From contig CAKQDL010000002.1 in the NCBI GenBank assembly GCA_934229395.1, forward strand, positions 1 to 64,000: a stretch of 64,000 bases of DNA. The letters run 5' to 3'. A program made the position numbers and the translations under genes. Shown here piece after piece: positions 26,121 through 34,067 of the stretch. The DNA comes from an uncultured Peptococcaceae bacterium. Its GTDB lineage: Bacteria; Bacillota; Peptococcia; Peptococcales; Peptococcaceae. Positions within the stretch are counted from its first letter, which is position 1. The number at the start of each line of letters is the position of its first letter. The notes under the pieces are model-generated. The model did not search any database. It was given only the letters and a program-made list of their open reading frames with translations, and was not told where the DNA came from.

Positions 26121-26149
26121 AGGATATCACATTTTTTTTGGAATGTAAA
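26121..26149 (-). promoter_or_regulatory. Promoter of the aro operon leader
   Basis: Minus strand -35 TTTACA (26149-26144), 17-base spacer, -10 TATCCT (26126-26121), about 30 bases upstream of the leader start codon. Confidence 0.65.
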
Positions 26150-26191
26150 GCAAGAGATGGTAATTTGTTAACCAAATTTTTGTAAAGTGAC

Positions 26192-26256
26192 AACAAATAA
26201 GCCCTGGCTCGCTGTCGTTCGTCCATTGGCTCGGGACGAACACTGGCGGCCAGGGC
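26192..26256 (-). terminator. Terminator after the NCS2 permease gene
   Basis: Outer stem GCCCTGGC (26208-26201 complement) with GCCAGGGC (26256-26249), nested inner stem GTTCGTCC/GGACGAAC (26217-26224 with 26234-26241), then TTATTTGTT on the minus strand. It insulates the aro leader from upstream transcription. Confidence 0.7.
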
Positions 26257-26271
26257 TCGGATATGCTCAGC

Positions 26272-27633
26272 TTAGAAGAGCCAGAGTTTGAGTACAAAGA
26301 GAATGGCGAGCACAATCATCACAGGAGAAACCTTCACGCGCTTTTCGCTAGGAACGGTGAGGTTGTGAAGAAGGTTGATGAAAACGTAGCTGAGTACGCC
26401 AAACACCAAGCCGTCACCAATGGAATAGGTGAGAGGCATCATGATGATGGTCGCAAATGCCGGCATACCTTCGGTGATGTTATCGATGTCGATGTTTTTG
26501 ACATCCTTGAGCATGAGATAACCAACATAAATCAGCGCTGGTGCTGTGGCACAGTTAGGCACTGCAACGATGATTGGCGCAAAGAACATAGATATTACGA
26601 AGAGCGCGCCAATGGTGATGGCGGTGTAGCCGGTACGGCCACCTTGGTTCACGCCGACGGAGCTTTCTACACCAGTGGTGATGGTGGAGGTACCCATAAG
26701 AGCGCCAGCGGTTGTAGCGAGGGCGTCGGTCATAAGCACACGGGATACGTTTGGCACGTTGCCGTCTTCATCGAGCATGTTGCCGCTGGCGCACACGCCA
26801 ACAACGGTACCAACGGTGTCAAAGAAATCGACAAAGAGGAAGGTGAGCATGATGACAAGGAAGTTGGCAATGGCCTCGCCGTTGTCAAAAATACTGAAGT
26901 CGAGCTCGCCGGCAATCGGTGCAATGCTTTCAAGACGCACGGCGCCTTCTGGCAAATAAATACCAGCTGTTGCGGCAGCCTCTGGAGAAAGAAGGGCATA
27001 AACCCAAGCCACAAGGGAGCAAACGATAATACCAATCAAAATAGAACCTGGCACCCTGCGTTTTTCCAAAATAGCAATAAGCACCACACCCATGCAGGCA
27101 ATCACAACAGGGAAGGTCATATCCCCCAAGCTAACGTAGGTGCTTTCGTTGCCAACAATGATGCTGGTGTTTTTAAGCCCGATAAAGGCAATGAAAAGAC
27201 CAATACCAGCAGTCACAGCGTGCTTCATGTTTTCTGGAATGGCGTAAACAACAGCCTCACGCACCTTGGAAAGCGTTAAGAAAATAAAAATAACACCTTC
27301 AAAGAAAACGGCGGTGAGGGCTGTTTGCCAAGGCACACCCATGCCAAGAACAACTGTGTAGGTGAAAAAGGCGTTGAGACCCATACCTGGCATGAGGCCA
27401 AATGGCATATTGGCATAGAAACCCATAATAAAGCAGCCAAGGGCAGAGGCCAGGCAGGTGGTGGTAACAAGGGCGCCAGCATCCATACCTGTTTCTGCTA
27501 AAATAGCTGGGTTAACAGCGATGATGTAGGCCATGGTCAGGAAGGTGGTGAGCTCTGCCATGAGCTCGGTTTTCATGCTGTCGGGCTTTGCTGCAAATAC
27601 GGGAAAAAGCTTTGTTAGAAATTGGTTTGACAT
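26272..27633 (-). CDS. NCS2-family purine permease (AzgA/PbuG-like)
   Basis: A 453-residue transporter for hypoxanthine, guanine or adenine across the cytoplasmic membrane. It shows the AzgA-subfamily features: ELTTFLTMAYIIAVNPAIL near the N-terminus, GLMPGMGLNAFFTYTVV in helix 3, and GTSTITTGVESSVGVNQGGRTG, where the Glu of the substrate site lies. About 12-14 hydrophobic segments. Last gene of the minus-strand cluster, 25 bases downstream of the OST-HTH gene. There is no purine riboswitch in that short gap. Confidence 0.9.
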   Translation of the reverse strand: MSNQFLTKLFPVFAAKPDSMKTELMAELTTFLTMAYIIAVNPAILAETGMDAGALVTTTCLASALGCFIMGFYANMPFGLMPGMGLNAFFTYTVVLGMGVPWQTALTAVFFEGVIFIFLTLSKVREAVVYAIPENMKHAVTAGIGLFIAFIGLKNTSIIVGNESTYVSLGDMTFPVVIACMGVVLIAILEKRRVPGSILIGIIVCSLVAWVYALLSPEAAATAGIYLPEGAVRLESIAPIAGELDFSIFDNGEAIANFLVIMLTFLFVDFFDTVGTVVGVCASGNMLDEDGNVPNVSRVLMTDALATTAGALMGTSTITTGVESSVGVNQGGRTGYTAITIGALFVISMFFAPIIVAVPNCATAPALIYVGYLMLKDVKNIDIDNITEGMPAFATIIMMPLTYSIGDGLVFGVLSYVFINLLHNLTVPSEKRVKVSPVMIVLAILFVLKLWLF

Positions 27634-27658
27634 AAAATCTCCTTTTTTAATAAATTTT

Positions 27659-29239
27659 TTATAAACTAAGCCAATGATTTTTCAGCGAGCACACCAATCG
27701 TGCATCGATGTAGGCTTGGTCCCTAGTGAGAATGGTTTGCCCCTGATAATTGCCTGCTGGTGTGAGCTCAACCACGAGCACATTGTCCACGTCGTCGTCG
27801 CTTGTAAGATGGAGGGGCAGCATAAAGTTCATGGTGTTGCGTGATGGATAGTAGGAAGGAATGGCTGTGTGGAAATTCCAGCGCACCTCCTTGCGCGAAA
27901 GAAGCACAGCATCGTCCAAACGGTTTTTAAGACGGTTGTAAAGCAGCATATCCTCTTCTAGGAGGGTGCGGATTTTCTCGAAGAGTTTTTCTTGCAGGGC
28001 GCTGTCGTTTGCACGATCAATGTCGTTCAAAAGACGCATGGCGCGCTTGTGGTCGTAAAACTGGCTCTTGAGATAGCTGATTGGAAAACGATCGATGTTC
28101 TCAATGAGAATATGGTCGTAATCGCAGTGGATTTCACGCCCCAAATCAAAGAGAAGATCGCTTTGATGGCTAAAGTAGCTTGCTGGCTGTGGCAAGGGGT
28201 TAAACTTTTGCACCAATTGCTTGCCCATGCCAGAGTGACCGGCGATGCAAAATTCCTTAAAGAGCCATGGCGATTCGCCGGCTGTGTTTGGCACAAAGCA
28301 GGCGTAAATTTCGTCAAAATGACGGTCCACGAGGCCAGTGTTGAAGGCAGCGAGGCGTTCGTCCTTAGAAAGCAAGACCTTGCCTTCGAGCTGAATGCGG
28401 TAGAAGGTGTATTGGATGTATTTCTTTAGAATGTAAAAATTTTGCTTTTCGGCATGAGGAAAATCCCACGCTTCTGGCGTAGCGATGGCAGCCAAAGCGA
28501 AGAGAAAATCCTCCCATTTGCCCAAAAAGGCAAAGTTTTCGAGGGCTTGGGCCGGATTGTCGCCCTTGATTTTATTGACCTCGAGGCTAGAGGCCGGGGC
28601 GTTGTTGTCATCAATATAAATGAGAGCGTAGGGCGCAGGATGATGCTTGCTTTTTTTGGGCCCGCGCTTAAAGGTAACAAAGATGGGCTTGCCATTCTTG
28701 GATGGAATATCAAGTTCAAAGCCCAGCTTTTCACCGCTGTAGTCCAAGGTAAAGGAGCCCTTGGCCTGCTGATAGCTCGATTCCAAAAGCCCAGGCAAGG
28801 AGGCCTGCACACGTCCTGTTTTGAGGGAAAGAAGATGGAGCATATGTCCATCGAGCTGTGCATGGGCTAAAAGAGAGTCGGGTGCCTCACCCGGCACAGG
28901 GGCCTCAAGATGCGGATGCAGCTGGCTTTGCTTGACCACAGGGGTAGCGTGCGCACGACGCTTTTTGGCTGTGACAACGGTTTTGGTTTTGCCGGCCTTG
29001 GGCTTTTGCCAAATAGAAAAACGCACACGCATTTCTTCCACATTGGGATCAGGTGGAAGGAGAGTGAGAAATTCCGGCAAATCGCGCAGCATATTTTTTA
29101 GACGGCTATAGCCAAAGGCGCGGCTCGACATATGGTTGTCGGCGAGTATTTGGGCAATGTCGTTCATGGGGTGAATGCCGTAGTTTAAATTTTTGCACAG
29201 GACACGGTAAATGTCCTCTTTGTTTTCGTTTGTGAGCAT
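27659..29239 (-). CDS. OST-HTH/LOTUS-like N-terminus with DUF3825-like C-terminus
   Basis: A 526-residue soluble protein. Residues 5-60 resemble the OST-HTH/LOTUS fold, including GYSRLKNMLRDLPEFLTLL. A basic, low-complexity linker (about 75-110) follows, and the C-terminal half resembles DUF3825 (GKWEDFLFALAAIATPEAWD, WLFKEFCIAGHSG, FNPLPQPASYF). LOTUS domains bind RNA in characterised proteins; DUF3825 has no established activity that I know of. The ATG at 29239 has AAAGGAG. It lies eleven bases after mnmA in a likely operon with rarA and mnmA, so an RNA-related role is plausible but inferred. Confidence 0.65.
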   Translation of the reverse strand: MLTNENKEDIYRVLCKNLNYGIHPMNDIAQILADNHMSSRAFGYSRLKNMLRDLPEFLTLLPPDPNVEEMRVRFSIWQKPKAGKTKTVVTAKKRRAHATPVVKQSQLHPHLEAPVPGEAPDSLLAHAQLDGHMLHLLSLKTGRVQASLPGLLESSYQQAKGSFTLDYSGEKLGFELDIPSKNGKPIFVTFKRGPKKSKHHPAPYALIYIDDNNAPASSLEVNKIKGDNPAQALENFAFLGKWEDFLFALAAIATPEAWDFPHAEKQNFYILKKYIQYTFYRIQLEGKVLLSKDERLAAFNTGLVDRHFDEIYACFVPNTAGESPWLFKEFCIAGHSGMGKQLVQKFNPLPQPASYFSHQSDLLFDLGREIHCDYDHILIENIDRFPISYLKSQFYDHKRAMRLLNDIDRANDSALQEKLFEKIRTLLEEDMLLYNRLKNRLDDAVLLSRKEVRWNFHTAIPSYYPSRNTMNFMLPLHLTSDDDVDNVLVVELTPAGNYQGQTILTRDQAYIDARLVCSLKNHWLSL

Positions 29240-29250
29240 AGCGACTCCTT

Positions 29251-30294
29251 TCATTGGAGGGGTTCTATGATGCCGCCTGCTAGGACATGGCCGTCACCAT
29301 CGTACAAAACTACGCTTTGGCCAGGGGTAATGGCGCGCACGGCTTCGTTAAAGGTGACAAAAAGGCGTTCACCCTCAAGGCAGTAATGGCCTAAGGTGCC
29401 TTTGTCGCGCGAGCGCACCTTGATAAGGGCCTCGCCTTCTTTAGGCATAGCGGCTTGTCTATTCACATCGCGCGCCACCAAGGTAGTACGCATCAGCGCT
29501 TCATTTGTGCCAACGGTAACGGTGTTGGCTTGGGCGTTTGTGTTAACTACATAGGCAGGGTAGCCCAAGGCGAGCCCTAGGCCGCGGCGTTGGCCGATGG
29601 TGTAGCGCCATGCGCCGTGGTGGGTGCCCAAGGCGTGGCCGTCTTGAGCAATAAATGAACCGTCCTTTGGCAGCCTTTCTGGGCAGTAGCCTTCCAAAAA
29701 GGCGGCATAATCGTCGTTTGGAATAAAGCAAATTTCTTGAGATTCCTTTTTCTTGGCGGTAAAGAGCTGGAGCGCGGCAGCAATATCGCGCACCTCATCC
29801 TTGGTGTAGTCGCCAAGAGGGGTGAGAACGTGAGAAAGTACCTCGCTTGCTACACCCCAAAGAAAATAGCTTTGGTCTTTGGCGTGGTCCTTTGGTGCGG
29901 CCAAAAGGATGCGGCCCTCTTTTGGCACCGTGCGCACATAGTGACCTGTGGCCAGGTAGTCGCAGCCCAAGGCTTGTGCAGCCTGCCAAAGGGCGCCAAA
30001 TTTGATGGTGGCATTGCAGCGCACACAAGGGTTTGGCGTGTCGCCTTTGAGATAACTTTGGGCAAAGGGCGCAATGACCTCTTTTTCAAAGGCTTCTTCA
30101 AGGTGAACAAGGTGGAAAGGTACGTTAAAATGTTCAGCCACGGCTTGAGCGTCTTTTTGGGCGTCAGAGTCGCGGCTGTTTTCGTCTATAAGCTTCATAT
30201 GAATGGCAATGACCTCGTGGCCGGCTTCCTTCAATAAATGAAGGGCCACAGAGCTGTCAACGCCACCACTGATGCCAATGGCAACCTTACTCAT
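29251..30294 (-). CDS. mnmA: tRNA-specific 2-thiouridylase
   Basis: Makes the 2-thio group of wobble uridine 34 in tRNA-Lys/Glu/Gln, with sulfur from a cysteine desulfurase. The 347-residue protein has the N-terminal PP-loop SGGVDSSVAL, the catalytic Cys pair in NPCVRCNATIKFG and QEICFIPNDDY, QSYFLWGV, and the C-terminal RYTIGQRRGLGLA block. It overlaps the rarA end by eight bases. A nifS/nifU pair that could supply sulfur lies about 7 kb away. Confidence 0.95.
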   Translation of the reverse strand: MSKVAIGISGGVDSSVALHLLKEAGHEVIAIHMKLIDENSRDSDAQKDAQAVAEHFNVPFHLVHLEEAFEKEVIAPFAQSYLKGDTPNPCVRCNATIKFGALWQAAQALGCDYLATGHYVRTVPKEGRILLAAPKDHAKDQSYFLWGVASEVLSHVLTPLGDYTKDEVRDIAAALQLFTAKKKESQEICFIPNDDYAAFLEGYCPERLPKDGSFIAQDGHALGTHHGAWRYTIGQRRGLGLALGYPAYVVNTNAQANTVTVGTNEALMRTTLVARDVNRQAAMPKEGEALIKVRSRDKGTLGHYCLEGERLFVTFNEAVRAITPGQSVVLYDGDGHVLAGGIIEPLQ

Positions 30295-31606
30295 GGTGGC
30301 CTCCTTTTTGAGCAGTAACGGTATCGTCTTCTATATAATAGCGGGTGCCCACGAGGTCATCGGGCAAATATTGCTGCTTGACCTGGTGCATAGGATAATC
30401 GTGGGGATATTTGTAGCCCAAGCCATGGCCAAGCTCAGCGGCGCCTTGATAATGAGCGTCCTTGAGATGGTTTGGCACCGCGCCGTTTTTGCCGCGGCGC
30501 ACATCACCCAAAGCTTTGTCGATGCCAAGGAAGGAGGCGTTGGATTTTGGCGCTTTGGCCATATAGACCACAGCCTGGCTTAAGATGAGGCGTCCCTCAG
30601 GCATACCAACAAATTGTAGGGCACTTGCAGCGCTTTGTGCCACTACAAGGGCTTGGGGGTCGGCCATGCCAATGTCCTCACAAGAGAGGACGACAATGCG
30701 GCGGGCAATAAAAAGTGGGTCCTCGCCGGCATCGAGCATACGGGCCAAATAATAAAGGGCGGCATCTGCATCGCTGCCGCGCATACTTTTAATAAAGGCA
30801 GAAATAATATCATAATGTTCATCGCCTGTGGCGTCATAAGACACGGCAGGGCGTTGGATGGATTCCTCGGCCACAGCAAGGTCGATGTGAATGGTGCCGT
30901 TGCTGTCGGATGGGCTAGAAAGCACCGAAAGCTCAAGGGCATTGAGGGCCATGCGCGCGTCACCCTGGGAATAGTTGGCAAAGTGGTCGAGGGCCTCGTC
31001 GGTGACGCTTACGTGGTAGGCACCAAGGCCGCGTTCGCGGTCACTCAGAGCGCGGCGACAGAGGCCTGTGATGTCTTCTTTAGACAGCGGCTTCAATTCA
31101 AAAATAAGGGAACGCGACAAGAGGGCGCGGTTGATGCTAAAATACGGGTTTTGGGTGGTGGCGCCAATAAGGATGATGGTGCCCTTTTCCACCGATGGCA
31201 AAAGCCCGTCCTGCTGGGCCTTGTTGAAGCGATGCACTTCGTCCACAAAGAGAATGGTTTGGCGGCCGTAGAGATTGAGCTCGTCCTCGGCTTTTTTGAT
31301 GAGCTTGCGCAATTCAGGCAGGCCGTCGGTCACGGCATTGAGGCGGGCAAAGGGACGCTTGGTGACCTCGGCAATAACCATTGCCAAGGTGGTTTTGCCA
31401 CAGCCGGAAGAGCCCCACAATATAATAGAAGAAAGTCGGTTGGACTCAATGGCGCGACGCAAAAGTTTGCCAGGCCCAATGAGTGCTTCTTGACCGACAA
31501 CCTCGTCTAAGGTTTTTGGACGCATACGGTCGGCCAAAGGTGCGTGGCTGTGGGTCGCGTGTGGGGTGTTAGAGCTAGGGGCAAATAAATTGATTTGTTC
31601 GCTCAT
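30287..31606 (-). CDS. rarA: Replication-associated recombination protein A (AAA+ ATPase)
   Basis: A 439-residue clamp-loader-like ATPase acting at stalled replication forks. Walker A is GSSGCGKTTLA near residue 64, Walker B is ILFVDEVHRFNK, sensor 1 is GATTQNPYFSI, and the C-terminal RarA-specific tetramerisation region contains YLARMLDAGEDPLFIARR and GHGLGYKYPHDYP. The N-terminal LADRMRPKTLDEVVGQ is also diagnostic. It sits 12 bases downstream of galU and overlaps mnmA. Confidence 0.95.
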   Translation of the reverse strand: MSEQINLFAPSSNTPHATHSHAPLADRMRPKTLDEVVGQEALIGPGKLLRRAIESNRLSSIILWGSSGCGKTTLAMVIAEVTKRPFARLNAVTDGLPELRKLIKKAEDELNLYGRQTILFVDEVHRFNKAQQDGLLPSVEKGTIILIGATTQNPYFSINRALLSRSLIFELKPLSKEDITGLCRRALSDRERGLGAYHVSVTDEALDHFANYSQGDARMALNALELSVLSSPSDSNGTIHIDLAVAEESIQRPAVSYDATGDEHYDIISAFIKSMRGSDADAALYYLARMLDAGEDPLFIARRIVVLSCEDIGMADPQALVVAQSAASALQFVGMPEGRLILSQAVVYMAKAPKSNASFLGIDKALGDVRRGKNGAVPNHLKDAHYQGAAELGHGLGYKYPHDYPMHQVKQQYLPDDLVGTRYYIEDDTVTAQKGGHHE

Positions 31607-31618
31607 AACGGACTTCCT

Positions 31619-32494
31619 TTAAAGACGCTCGGCCAGCTCTTTGATGTAGTGGGCGAGGCCGTCGTGTAGCTCCTCGCGTTTTAAAGCATAGTTGATGTTG
31701 GCTTTGACAAAGCCAAGCTGATCGCCAACGTCAAAGCGCGTGCCACTAAAATCAAGAGCTGTCATATTTTCTTGGGTTGCAAGGGTGTTTAAGGCATCGG
31801 TGAGTTGAATTTCTCCGCCTTTGCCAGGTTTGGTTTGCGCCAGGATATCAAAAATAGCTGGTGTTACAACATAGCGACCCATGATGGCAAGATTACTTGG
31901 CGCTTCCTCAAGGGATGGCTTTTCCACAAGGCTTTGGACAGCGCATTGACCGTTTGTCAAATCGCCCTTTGGCGCTACAATGCCGTACTTGTGAATGTTT
32001 TCTGGAGCAACAGCTTGCACGCCAACAACAGAGGCGCCTGTTTTTTCGTAAACAGAGAGAAGCTGGGCCAAGGCAGGCGTTTCGGCGTCTACAATATCAT
32101 CGCCCAAAAGCACAGCAATGGCCTCGCCTTTGGCAAACTCTTGCGCGAGGCTCACGGCGTGGCCGAGGCCTAGAGGTTCCTTTTGGAGAATGTAGGAAAT
32201 ACTCACATTGGGATTAATGGTGCGAACGCGTTCGAGCAGGGCTGTTTTATTGTGGGCTTCAAGAAATTCTTCAAGATGCACATCCTTGGCAAAATGGTGG
32301 CGGATGGCGTCCTTATATTCACTCACCACCAAGAGAATATCTTCGATGCCACTGGCTTGAGCTTCGTCAATAATAAGCTGGAGCGTTGGCACATCAACAA
32401 TTGGCAAGAGCTCCTTTGGCACAGCCTTGGTCGCAGGCAAAAAACGTGTGCCCATGCCGGCTGCTGGAATAACCGCTTTTTTTACTGTATGCAT
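31619..32494 (-). CDS. galU: UTP-glucose-1-phosphate uridylyltransferase
   Basis: Makes UDP-glucose for cell-surface polysaccharides and glycolipids. The 291-residue protein has the nucleotidyltransferase signature PAAGMGTRFLPATKAVPKE at the N-terminus, LLGDDIVD and LVEKPSLEEAPSNLAIMGRY, and the substrate-binding SGTRFDVGDQLGF near the end. The frame opens 18 codons earlier, but ATG 32494 has GGAGG and begins the conserved sequence. First gene of a minus-strand cluster with rarA and mnmA, driven by the promoter at 32525-32554. Confidence 0.95.
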   Translation of the reverse strand: MHTVKKAVIPAAGMGTRFLPATKAVPKELLPIVDVPTLQLIIDEAQASGIEDILLVVSEYKDAIRHHFAKDVHLEEFLEAHNKTALLERVRTINPNVSISYILQKEPLGLGHAVSLAQEFAKGEAIAVLLGDDIVDAETPALAQLLSVYEKTGASVVGVQAVAPENIHKYGIVAPKGDLTNGQCAVQSLVEKPSLEEAPSNLAIMGRYVVTPAIFDILAQTKPGKGGEIQLTDALNTLATQENMTALDFSGTRFDVGDQLGFVKANINYALKREELHDGLAHYIKELAERL

Positions 32495-32524
32495 AGCAAA
32501 CCTCCGTAGAGAATAGTTATCAGT

Positions 32525-32554
32525 ATTATAACACTGGGTATTTCTCAATGTAAA
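32525..32554 (-). promoter_or_regulatory. Promoter of the galU cluster
   Basis: Minus strand -35 TTTACA (32554-32549), 18-base spacer, -10 TATAAT (32530-32525). It runs divergently to the CLC promoter 12 bases away. Confidence 0.65.
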
Positions 32555-32565
32555 GCGCCAGGGCC

Positions 32566-32594
32566 TTGCGAGCGATAAGCGCTGATGATAGAAT
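32566..32594 (+). promoter_or_regulatory. Promoter of the CLC gene
   Basis: -35 TTGCGA (32566-32571), 17-base spacer, -10 TAGAAT (32589-32594). The gene starts at TTG 32635 with GGGAGG upstream. Confidence 0.55.
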
Positions 32595-32634
32595 AGAAAT
32601 TGATTGTTAAAAATAACCGGGAGGCTGGTGGCTG

Positions 32635-33972
32635 TTGAAAAAAATAGACTGGGATGCGCTCGAACGCTATTTTGATGATGTGCGGCGCAATTTTAAATTG
32701 GGGCGTCGCTACACGCAGACGAGCGAGCGTTTCAATCCTCAGGCGCTGGCGCAGACGCTGAGAGATTATTTTATATATGGTGTTTTGGCAGTGATTATTG
32801 GCATCATCGTTGGCGTTGTAACAGCGGTGTTTGGTCACGGCCTGCTATTTTTGAATGAATTCCGCGATGCGCACATCTTTTACCTTGTGCCTTTTTTGGG
32901 CGTGGCAGGGCTTGCAATTATGGCGGTCAATATGCGCTTCGGCGGTCGCGCGCAAAAGGGCATGGGCCTTGTGTTTGCTGTTGGCCTTGGCGAGGAAGAA
33001 AATATCCCACTGCGCATGGTGCCCTTGACCATTTTTTCTACGTGGACGACCCACCTCTTTGGCGGTAGTGCCGGGCGCGAAGGGGTGGCTGTGCAAATTG
33101 GCGCCACAGTGGCCAATCAGTTTTCACGCTTTCGCCCAAAGGGTGCAGATACGCATATTGTTATGGCCTGCGGGATGGCCGCTGGCTTTGCGGGACTTTT
33201 TGGCACGCCTCTTGCAGCCACCTTTTTTTGCCTAGAGGTTTTGGTTGTGGGGAGCCTTTATTATGAAGCCTTGGCACCGGCCTTGGTAGCGGCCTATTGT
33301 GCTTCCTTCACAGCGCGCTCCTTGGGTCTAGAGGCAATGCTGATGCCAATTGGCGCCGTGCCTGAGATGGACTCTGCGCTTATGGTTTTGACCATTGGGG
33401 CGGGTATTTTGTTTGGTGCTGCGGGCTGGAGCTTTTCCTGGCTTTTGAACCATCTAAAGCTGTATTTCGCCTTACTTATTGATGATCCGCGCTTGCGCAT
33501 TTTAATCATTGGCTCCCTTTTGGCTGTGTGCTTCTTACTTTTAGGACAAGGCCGGTATTCGGGCTTGGGCGATGCGCTTTTTGCTGGCGCCTTCACTGGT
33601 GGCGATATTTATTATTGGGACTGGCTTTTGAAGCTCTTGCTTACCGTGCTGACCCTTGCGTGTGGTTTCCAAGGTGGGGAGCTGACGCCACTTTTTGTTA
33701 TTGGCGCTACCCTGGGCGCTGTTGTAGCGATGGCCTTGGGGCTTCCTGTGGCACTTTTTGCGGCCATGGGCTGTGTGGCTGTTTTTGGCGCTGCAACCAA
33801 AACCATGCTCACGCCAATTTTTATTGGGGCAGAGGTTTTTGGCACCCAAGGCCTGGCCTTTTATGCCCTAGCAGTGATGGTGTCCTTCATCATCAGCGGC
33901 CACTACGGTATTTACACCAAGCAAAAATACATGGACGGCGACAAGCTGCGTCCGAAGAACGACACGAAATAA
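32635..33972 (+). CDS. CLC-family anion channel/antiporter, CLC-F-like (fluoride/H+)
   Basis: A 445-residue CLC protein with about 11 hydrophobic segments and the gating Glu motif GREGVAVQIGA (GREGP in chloride-type members). The loop that in chloride-type CLCs reads GSGIP is KGMGLV here, so the ion-coordinating Ser is replaced by Met. I recall that Ser-to-Met change as a mark of CLC-F fluoride/proton antiporters, which protect bacteria from fluoride. No cytoplasmic CBS domain. No fluoride riboswitch was found upstream. TTG start; single-gene unit divergent from galU. CLC membership is certain, the fluoride assignment inferred. Confidence 0.85.
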   Translation: MKKIDWDALERYFDDVRRNFKLGRRYTQTSERFNPQALAQTLRDYFIYGVLAVIIGIIVGVVTAVFGHGLLFLNEFRDAHIFYLVPFLGVAGLAIMAVNMRFGGRAQKGMGLVFAVGLGEEENIPLRMVPLTIFSTWTTHLFGGSAGREGVAVQIGATVANQFSRFRPKGADTHIVMACGMAAGFAGLFGTPLAATFFCLEVLVVGSLYYEALAPALVAAYCASFTARSLGLEAMLMPIGAVPEMDSALMVLTIGAGILFGAAGWSFSWLLNHLKLYFALLIDDPRLRILIIGSLLAVCFLLLGQGRYSGLGDALFAGAFTGGDIYYWDWLLKLLLTVLTLACGFQGGELTPLFVIGATLGAVVAMALGLPVALFAAMGCVAVFGAATKTMLTPIFIGAEVFGTQGLAFYALAVMVSFIISGHYGIYTKQKYMDGDKLRPKNDTK

Positions 33973-34067
33973 AACTAGGCAGTTGGGCAAAAATTTGCTA
34001 CACTGTTAGTGAAAAATGTAAAAAAGCGCCTCAGAGGTGCCAATCATAGGAAAGAGGAATAGAAAAA

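Noticed and set aside
25887..26126. T-box riboswitch upstream of aroF
   Set aside because: The leader lacks the conserved T-box AGGGTGG-type sequence and a specifier loop; the Tyr/Phe-rich frame and terminator explain the region better.
26263..27279. Antisense frame over the NCS2 permease (338 codons)
   Set aside because: His/Asn/Gly-rich shadow of the real permease gene with no start signal.
27634..27658. Purine riboswitch before the NCS2 permease
   Set aside because: Only 25 bases separate it from the upstream gene, too little for a riboswitch.
30635..31510. Antisense frame over rarA (291 codons)
   Set aside because: No motif or ribosome site; rarA on the other strand is unambiguous.
32495..32634. 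Fluoride (crcB) riboswitch before the CLC gene
   Set aside because: A CTGATG fragment resembles part of the motif, but the 5' GGNGATG partner is missing and the fragment lies inside the promoter spacer, upstream of the likely transcript start.
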